From: Brachionus manjavacas
Taxonomy: Eukaryota; Rotifera; Eurotatoria; Ploima; Brachionidae
Assembly (NCBI GenBank): GCA_019054805.1
Contig: JAHQIY010000008.1
Span: 3,705,501-3,769,500 of the forward strand
Direction: 5' to 3'
DNA length: 64,000 nucleotides
Shown here: piece by piece, positions 57,130-64,000 of the stretch
How positions within the stretch are numbered: position 1 is the first letter of the stretch
How the letters are laid out: each line of letters begins with the position of its first letter
Made by a program: the position numbers and the translations under genes
Notes under the pieces: model-generated
Seen by the model: the letters and a program-made list of their open reading frames with translations, nothing else
Database searches by the model: none
Told to the model about the DNA's origin: nothing

Positions 57130-57845
57130 ACAGTCCGGATACACAGCCGGGGAAAATAAAATTAGAGTACACTAAAGGTTTGTCCGAAGAAATTGTGGCA
57201 CATTTACCAACTTATGGCGCAGCGCGTCAAGTTTGGAGTAGAGCCAGGATAAACCCGAATGAAGATTTTGAAATTCCGTCGGATTTGAGTTTTATTTTAC
57301 CAGAACAATTTATTATTTGAATAATGGAGAGAAATTTTTGTTTTTTGACGAAATAAGTGGTGATAATCGAATATTAATTTTTACCACCGAGAAGAATTTA
57401 CAGAATTAAGAAATTGGTTGTGTGATGGAACGTTTGATTCGGCTCCTTCAATTTTTAAACAACTTTTTTCTCTCCATGCATTAAATAAAAATTAAACTCT
57501 AACATTAGCGAATGCACTTTTTACTAATAAACAAGAGACGACTTATCAAAAAATTTTCAAGTTAATTAAAAAATTAACAAAAACGGGACCAAACACAATT
57601 TTTTGTGATTTCGAATTGGCTATCAACAATACTATTCGAATTGGCTATCAAATATACGATTTTTTTCCTGGAAGCTGATATTTTAGGGTGTTTTTTTCAT
57701 TTAAAAAAGAGTATTTGGCGACATATTCAAGGCAATGGTCTAGTTAATGATTATAATGATTTAAACATACAAGATAATAATATTCGACAATACTCAAAAA
57801 TGTTAGCTTGTTTAGCTTTTGATCCCTGTGAGTTTTTTTTTTTTA
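57130..57845 (+). mobile_element. decayed MULE transposase fragment
   Basis: Broken plus-strand frames contain WLCDGTFDSAPSIFKQLFSL (start of the MULE catalytic core with the first Asp), TTYQKIFKLIKKL, TIFCDFELAINNTIR (second acidic residue) and ADILGCFFHLKKSIWRHIQG (the C-x2-H block typical of MULEs). A 17-bp unit, TTCGAATTGGCTATCAA, is repeated at about 57612 and 57637, causing a frame disruption. No TIRs identified. Confidence 0.75.
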
Positions 57846-58984
57846 TTTAAAAAAATATTTTGAGGGACAAAACCCTAGAACCCTCCCGAACGGCTTAACG
57901 CCTTCTTTTTAGACATCATGTGATTTAAAAATAGAATAATAAAATTGTTTTTGTGTAATTTTAAAAAAGTTTAAAAAATAAAACAGAAATACCCCATTAA
58001 AAAAAAAGATATATGATTAAAATTAAATTATTCAAGAAGAAAAGCTATTTTTTATTTATAAAAAATTGGAGTCAAGTTTCTCTGATCAGAGTTGCACAGG
58101 TACGTTTTGATTACTTAGGATTGGCTTATTTCTCTATTAATAAATAGGTCGTGATTCATCTTTTTTTTCATAAATTCCAAGAACAACCTTTTAAGTTTGG
58201 TTTGGCTCGGCTTTTACGCTGATAAAACAAAAAGCACCCGATAAAATAATTTCGAGGAAAACTTTCTCCAGGGGAAACATTTAAGAGGCAAGGTAAATAT
58301 GTTATTTTTGAAAAAAAATTAGGCGAAATATTGAATGATTTTGATAAATATAAAATAATAAAATAATAGACTATTTAAAAAATACAAGTTTAATGATTGA
58401 ATATAAATTTTAATAATTTCTTTTTTAAAAATATTTTTGTGGAAAATTTATCTGTAAAAATGACCTTGTCATAATATTTAATTGGTCAAAATAATTTTTT
58501 TTTGAAATAAAATGTGTCAACTTTTTTATTGTCTAATTAATAACATTCAGATAATAATTGTCAAAAAATTAACTTTAAAAATTGTCATCGTCAAAATAAA
58601 TCACAATCCATCTACACTAAAAAATTGTAATAAATATCGAAATATTTAAATATATGATTTAGAGCAGGAATTTGCGATGACCAAGAAAATGAAGAAGCTT
58701 AGAAAATGCTCGGTAAATTTATTTTTGTAAAATTTTTTACTAATATATGTTTTCTTGCTAGCCATTCAAATATTTTAAATAATTTAGAATCAATTTTAAA
58801 TTTCACAATTTTTTGATTTCGGTTTATAATTTTTTTTTAGTCAAAAGCCGAAACAAAATATGAAAAAAAAATCAAAGGGAGAACTGAAAGGGAGAACTGA
58901 AAGGGAGAATTAATATTCATTCCAAACAGCCAAGAAATTTTGTCCCAAATTATTTTTTAAATAAATAAATAAAAATAAATTAGA
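57846..58984. other. intergenic, low-complexity
   Basis: No coding supported. It may include more of the MULE remnant. A 13-bp tandem repeat (AAGGGAGAACTGA, nearly three units) is at 58875-58910. Confidence 0.45.
58875..58910. repeat. 13-bp tandem repeat, 2.8 units
   Basis: Units AAGGGAGAACTGA at 58875 and 58888, with a partial third unit to 58910. Confidence 0.8.
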
Positions 58985-59270
58985 ATCTGTTAAGAGCCGT
59001 GGAATTTGTATAAGACCAGTTCAACGGTATAACGCAAATGGGTGTGAAGCAAACATATAGAGAATAAGAATTAATCATGCTGAAAAACAAGATAAGTATA
59101 ATATAACAAAATTAAATTTTACTCATAATCATGAAGTTTCTAAGGAACTGTTTGATCATGACGCTAAGAATCGTAAGTTGGATGAAAATGAATAACATGA
59201 AGTTATCAATATGTTAAAAACTGGCTAAAAAGTAGCCAAAGTAGCGGAGCACATGGAAAATAAAAGTAAT
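58985..59270 (+). mobile_element. FAR1/ZSWIM-like N-terminal fragment of a MULE transposase
   Basis: Plus-strand pieces read IRINHAEKQDKYNITKLNF, THNHEVSKELFDHDAKNRKL and INMLKTG*KVAKVAEHMEN. The N-L-T-H-N-H-x-V/L-S signature is that of the DNA-binding N-terminus of MULE/FAR1-type transposases. Two stops lie within it. It lies downstream of the catalytic fragment at 57.1-57.8 kb, so it belongs to another copy or a rearranged one. Confidence 0.6.
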
Positions 59271-61167
59271 ACATATAAATATGTTTTTTCCTTTAGTTCT
59301 GTTTAAAAAAAAATTAAAAAAACTAGGTTTACCTAGACATTTTTGGCTACCTGCACCAATAAGTAGGGCTTCTTAGTTTTTTTTCGTACTTCCAAAAGAT
59401 GAACCATAAAAAATTTTATAAACTCTTCCAGGATCTTCCGTTAACACCAAATCGAGAGATTATTTCATTTAAATTTAAAAATTGAATCCCTAAAACATTC
59501 GAGTTAAAAATTGTAAAAAGAAAAATTTCGAATATAAAACCGAATAAAATAAATATTTGATTTTGTAATTGAAAAAATTAAATAATTTAAAAAAAAATTA
59601 AAAAACGAAAAAATTTAAAGAAAAATTTAAATAAAAAAAATTCCAAAAAGTAAACTGAGTTTTGATGCTATTATCTATTGATACCAATATCTATTAAGAT
59701 TTTAAGCAGTCAGTAAAAATTTTCTTGACTTCTTGACTTAAAAATATGATTGCCCTTTTTTTATACACAATTCTGGTTACAAAAAAACTTCTCCTTATGG
59801 AAATGACAGTGTAGGAGTAAAAAAAACTCAAATTTATTTATTTATTCCATTTAATTTAAGCAGAATAATATTTATAGAAAATAGAGGATAAAATAAAATA
59901 AAAAATGTAATAAATACAAATTTAAAAAAAAATCTATCTATAGGTGGTCAATTAATATAATATAAAAATTTGAGTAGTCAACTCCTAATGAAAATGTAAC
60001 AAAAAATTAAACAGTTTTACTTTATAATTTTTCAAAAACTTTACAAACTCAATATTTAAAACAAGTTCTTTACTATAGCGTGTCTGTTTAACTCTTCATC
60101 TAAGCTTTTTAGACTGATAATCTGCCTTTAAAAACAAATAATAAACTGTCCACTTATAAAACATAACAAATGATAAAATAGTCATATAAAACGAAAATTT
60201 ATTGAATTTTAATAAATATTTAAATTAGAAGTTTTTCAAATATTTTATTCAAATTTCAAAATTTAATTTTTGGTTTATTTTAATTTAATTTCAAACTGCT
60301 TTTCAAATTTAAATTTAGTTCGAATTTTAATTTACAAACAGACAGTTTTCGAATTTATTTTTAAAACCAAAAATGAATCAAATTTAAATTCAAATTAACT
60401 GGTATTCGAAATTTTTTTCGACTTAATTGTACATTTAATTTTCAGTTCAAATTTTTTATTTATCCAAATTTCAATTTGTGTTTAAAAACATAATTCGATT
60501 TCATCACTAAATGAAGGTAAAAGGGTTAAAAATTGGATTATTCTCGTTAATTTCTAAATGGGAATATCAAAATCTTGCGGAAAAAAGAAGGATAAAATTT
60601 TGTATTTATTTTAATTTAAAAAATAATTTAGGCGAAAGCCTTGGCCTGATGGAATAGAGACTTAGTCCTTCCTTTCAGCCACATGATTGATTTTTGGTAC
60701 CGCACAATGTAGCAAAATAACGAAAAAAGTTAATTTAGTTTGAGTTTAAATTTTTAAATGTTAAAAAAGAAATATACAATTTTCATAAATTTACATAAAA
60801 AGAATTAAAAACTCATAATGTAAACTTGAAGTAAAAAAAATTGAATTAGCCATTATATAAAACATCTAAAAAGTATGTCACCCGGTTAGACCATCATAAT
60901 AATTTCATTTATTTCAGTGTTAATCAGCTATCGAGCTTTTTTAACAGACATACGATCACAAAAATCATATTTTTTAACAAAAAATAATTTAAAAGGCATT
61001 TCATTTTTCATCTTTGGAAAAATATTTAACTTTCAAAAAATGCTACAATTATCAAATTTTATTTAAAAAAAATAGCAAAATCATTAATTACAATTATAAT
61101 TTTAAACAATTAACGCGATAAATTTACGAAGAGCCTGTTAATTATTAATTAGCCTAAAATTATTAGT
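59271..61167. other. intergenic, nothing recognised
   Basis: Nearly 2 kb of A/T-rich sequence, with many AAATTTAAATTT-like palindromic runs between 60.2 and 60.5 kb. No gene or well-bounded repeat. Confidence 0.5.
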
Positions 61168-62214
61168 CTAATGAGTCAACAAAGAATTTTGTCTTCTAAA
61201 TAAATCGTATTTAATTCCAAAAATTTTTATAAAATTGTTTAGTATAAATTTATCATAAAAAAGGTTTATAAAAGTAATGAGAAAATAATGAGACTGGTTC
61301 ATTAGAATTACAATCGTGAAAAAAAACTCAAAAAAAAAACAATTTTTAGAGGTACCTGTTTTAAGGTTGAAAAAATTATTAACAAATGTTAAAAATATTA
61401 TTGGAAAATTAAACATTATAAAATAAAAAGGAATTGCTTTGAAACGCTGTAGCATCAAATTGTATTTTTTACTCCGTTTAAGCACGATTTTTCCATTTAT
61501 TTTATACTTGCTAATTTCATTTAAAATCAAATAAAACGTGATCACCAACAAAACAAAAGGCAATAAAAAGTAAAACAAAAAATCAATTGTATCCCTAATT
61601 AATATAATTTTTTTATCCTTAATGACACATAAATGAAATACAAAATTTTCACTTTTATTCTTCAAATTACTTTCATAATCCATTGAAACATTTTCAACAT
61701 AGAAAAGATCCAACGATGCAGTTGCCATCAAAAGAATACAAACTAATGAAATTATTCTAGTTTTAGATTTGCTGGTGTTTAGTGTACCTTTTGTCATTAT
61801 ACTGAAATATGTGGTTAAAATTAACAATGGTGCAATCCATGAAGTTAAATTTGTCATTGTCCGGTACATAAAGTTGAAAATTTTACAAGAAAAATCCGAA
61901 TATGCAGACAAACTTTGATATCGATTGATGAATGTGTAATTGGCGAGAGTGCATATAAGAGCAGTTAGTTGAGTTAAGGAAAGTGTAATAAAATAAACTT
62001 TGTTCAGACTCCGGTTTGATTTATACAAATATGAAATAAACTGAATGGAATTGGCTATAATTCCGAGTGTAAACAAAATTTGCGGAAATTTAAAATTCAA
62101 AAATTTTATTATATAACTATAAGTATCAATTTCTTCTCCTAGAATGGCTTCATAAATTTTAATGTTAACAATGCTGTTTCGATTCAATTGCTTCAAATAA
62201 AAGAATATATCCAT
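61168..62214 (-). CDS. divergent rhodopsin-family G-protein-coupled receptor
   Basis: One intronless frame of 348 aa with seven hydrophobic segments: TM1 about 35-60 (ILFTLGIIANSIQF), TM2 75-97, TM3 110-140, TM4 155-175, TM5 210-235, TM6 262-285, TM7 295-325. A Cys before TM3 (FSCKIFNF) and one in the second extracellular loop (FHLCVIKD) could form the usual disulphide. The Asn of TM1 (IIANS) is present. The DRY motif at the end of TM3 is absent (YFSIMTKG instead) and NPxxY in TM7 is reduced to INLFYD. The pattern fits lineage-expanded peptide-receptor-like GPCRs of invertebrates; ligand unknown. The short, uncleaved N-terminus suggests a small-ligand or peptide receptor. Confidence 0.75.
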   Translation of the reverse strand: MDIFFYLKQLNRNSIVNIKIYEAILGEEIDTYSYIIKFLNFKFPQILFTLGIIANSIQFISYLYKSNRSLNKVYFITLSLTQLTALICTLANYTFINRYQSLSAYSDFSCKIFNFMYRTMTNLTSWIAPLLILTTYFSIMTKGTLNTSKSKTRIISLVCILLMATASLDLFYVENVSMDYESNLKNKSENFVFHLCVIKDKKIILIRDTIDFLFYFLLPFVLLVITFYLILNEISKYKINGKIVLKRSKKYNLMLQRFKAIPFYFIMFNFPIIFLTFVNNFFNLKTGTSKNCFFFEFFFTIVILMNQSHYFLITFINLFYDKFILNNFIKIFGIKYDLFRRQNSLLTH

Positions 62215-63322
62215 TGCTTTCTCATTTATCTAAAATTTTTAGGAATTATTTAACAAGAGAATTATCATAAAAATGGCTTTAAAATTTTGACAAAAATAAT
62301 CTATTTGAATTAGCTAAGCTTTTTTAGAAAATAAGGAAAAAAAATTAAATTGAATTAATGAAATGTTATTTTGAATATATTGGAACGTTTTAAGTTCAAA
62401 AAAATTAATTCGACTATGGCATTTAAATATCATTTTGCGGTGCCATCACGTATATATTTCAAAAAAATTGTTTTAGATTACTATCAGGCAGACTATGTAT
62501 TTAAATAATTGTGACATCAATAAACGATAAAAATCAGTTCTTTTTATTTAAATAAAAACAAGGAAATTGTCTAAATTATTGCTAAAATAAATCAAACAAT
62601 ATTAAAAAAAATTGGTTGTCAAATAGCCAGAAAAAATAAAATTTCTTACATTCTCCTTTAAAATGACAAAATATTTAAAAGATCATTTAATTAATTTAGA
62701 AGCTTTTTTCTAGAAAAATCTATCTTTAAACTTAAAGCAAATCGTTCACTTGTTTTCCTTTAAAATAATAACATTATTTAAAATAAGGGTACATTTTTGA
62801 AATAAATTTAAATCAAACTATATTTTTGTCAAAATATTCTGAATTATATGTTTTTTTTTTGAGCTGATGGCAACGTGATAATTGCCTCACTAAGAAATTC
62901 GATTATACTTGATATTTTCGGTTAGCTAAAGGGATTTAATTCTGTATTATGATAATCTAACTATTGTAGGGTTTGATTTTATGAAAAATTTGAGCAATTT
63001 TAAAATCAAATTACACAACTGAAAAAATATTTCTAATTTTTGAAAATTAACCTTATGGATTTTAGATAATAATTTAATTAGAATGTGACTAGATTGAAAA
63101 ATCTTGTTAATTATTCTTTATAATTGAAAGAAAACATGATCTTTAGCTAGTCACATAGTTTCTATTTTAAAATTGCGCAAGATTCAAGTTAAATTTGCCA
63201 AAGAATTTGGTAAACAGAATAAATAATAATTATTTAATATTTAAAATAATTTTACATAATTTGCAATAATAGAAATCTATTTTTTCATTTAAAATAAAGA
63301 AATTTTGTTAAAATTTTCGGGA
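62215..63322. other. divergent intergenic region between the GPCR and the Josephin gene
   Basis: About 1.1 kb, A/T-rich. The two flanking genes are transcribed away from each other, so promoters for both should lie here. No specific motif seen. Confidence 0.45.
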
Positions 63323-64000
63323 ATGAGTTTTATAATCAGCGGATTCAAAAATTTGAATTCGTCCGTTAAAGAGAAAAACACAAATAGTAGTGCTAAAAAC
63401 ATATATCATGAAAAACAAAAAAAAGAATTGTGTGCATTACACTCATTGAATAATCTTTTCCAGGAAAAATTTTACACAAAAGCCGACCTTGACCAAATAT
63501 GCATCGAGTATGCCATAGAATTTACAATTAAAGATTTAATTTTTTTTAATATATTTTTAGACTGTGTCCTCAAGAATGGCTCAACCCGCATCGAGGGATA
63601 CTCGGAAGAGGAAACTACAACATAAATATAATCATGAAGGCTCTTCACCTTAGAGACCATGAGGCAATATGGTTCGACAAGAGAAGGTTTAACTTTTTAT
63701 GTCTAACATATCTCGAGAATTAAAAAAAATCAATGAAAAAGTATTTATTTTGAAAGTCTCGGGAGCAAAAGATAAATTTAAATAAAACAATTTTCTTTTT
63801 ATTCTCAAGATCCGTAACAATATTAAATTTGTCTAGAATTAAAGGATTTATTTTAAACATACCATCCGATTATAGAATAGCTGGTTTTATACCTCTGCCT
63901 TGGGAGAAAAAACATTGGTATAATTTTTTAGAAATGTTATTTTTGTTATCTTTATTATTTTAAAAAAGGGTCGCTGTCTCGAAAATTGGTGATTGTGAGT
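63323..64000 (+). CDS. JOSD: Josephin-domain deubiquitinase (JOSD-like), 3' end beyond the window
   Basis: Exons 63323-63507, 63561-63686, 63810-63917 and 63969 onward join in phase and run off the window. The Josephin fold is a papain-like cysteine protease that cleaves ubiquitin. The catalytic Cys is in ELCALHSLNNLFQ, preceded by IYHEKQ as in JOSD1/2 and ataxin-3. GRGNYNINIIMKALHL matches the GNYDVNVIM block, and the catalytic His is in KKHW, split across the intron to give HWVAVSKIG. The acceptor at 63968 restores exactly the family HWVA reading. The N-terminal 30 residues are unconserved; the ATG at 63323 is the first available. The lack of a UIM-containing tail cannot be judged. JOSD1 versus JOSD2 not resolved. 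Confidence 0.88.

Overview
This window is nuclear DNA from an animal. It is extremely A+T-rich by eye, and its coding is broken into many exons separated by GT-AG introns that are mostly about 45-60 bp, with a few introns of 1-4 kb that hold transposon debris. SMAD2/3, YY1, ILF2/NF45, TBCE, USP48, RNF32 and ATP8A orthologues make it metazoan. Peritrophin-type chitin-binding proteins, the compact genes and the mix of LINE and MULE remnants suggest an A+T-rich spiralian such as a monogonont rotifer. That assignment is inference and I hold it loosely.

Layout. 0-4 kb: two minus-strand paralogues of a secreted CBM14 protein. 4-12 kb: TBCE, preceded on the same strand by intronless THUMPD2 with only 80 bp between them; two large TBCE introns hold LINE and SINE pieces. 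12.3-12.6 kb: the 3' exons of an unrecognised small gene. 13.9-22.3 kb: USP48, with a LINE in one intron and a duplicated copy of its own 3' end beside it. 23.9-24.8 kb: an R-SMAD with an MH2 domain but no visible MH1. 26.8-33.5 kb: a complete 28-exon P4-ATPase of the ATP8A class. 33.5-41.6 kb: a gene-poor block with a dead MULE transposon, a second element nested in it (flanked by a 10-bp target duplication) and several foldback repeats. 41.6-46.9 kb: YY1. 49.3-52.3 kb: divergent TRAPPC1 and ILF2. 52.9-54.1 kb: LINE debris. 54.7-56.2 kb: RNF32. 57-59.3 kb: further MULE remnants. 61.2-62.2 kb: an intronless GPCR. 63.3 kb to the end: a Josephin-domain deubiquitinase cut by the window edge.

Most genes are unrelated housekeeping or regulatory loci: tubulin folding, RNA methylation, deubiquitination, TGF-beta signalling, lipid flipping, transcription and vesicle tethering. 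I see no operon-like functional cluster except the tight THUMPD2-TBCE pair. I found no convincing new multi-gene system. The most unusual observations are the chimeric duplication of the USP48 3' end into a TBCE intron, the MH1-less SMAD with an atypical C-terminus, the nested MULE, and the cysteine-rich tail motif shared by the two CBM14 paralogues. Exon junctions were placed by hand from splice consensus, reading-frame phase and similarity to known families recalled from memory.
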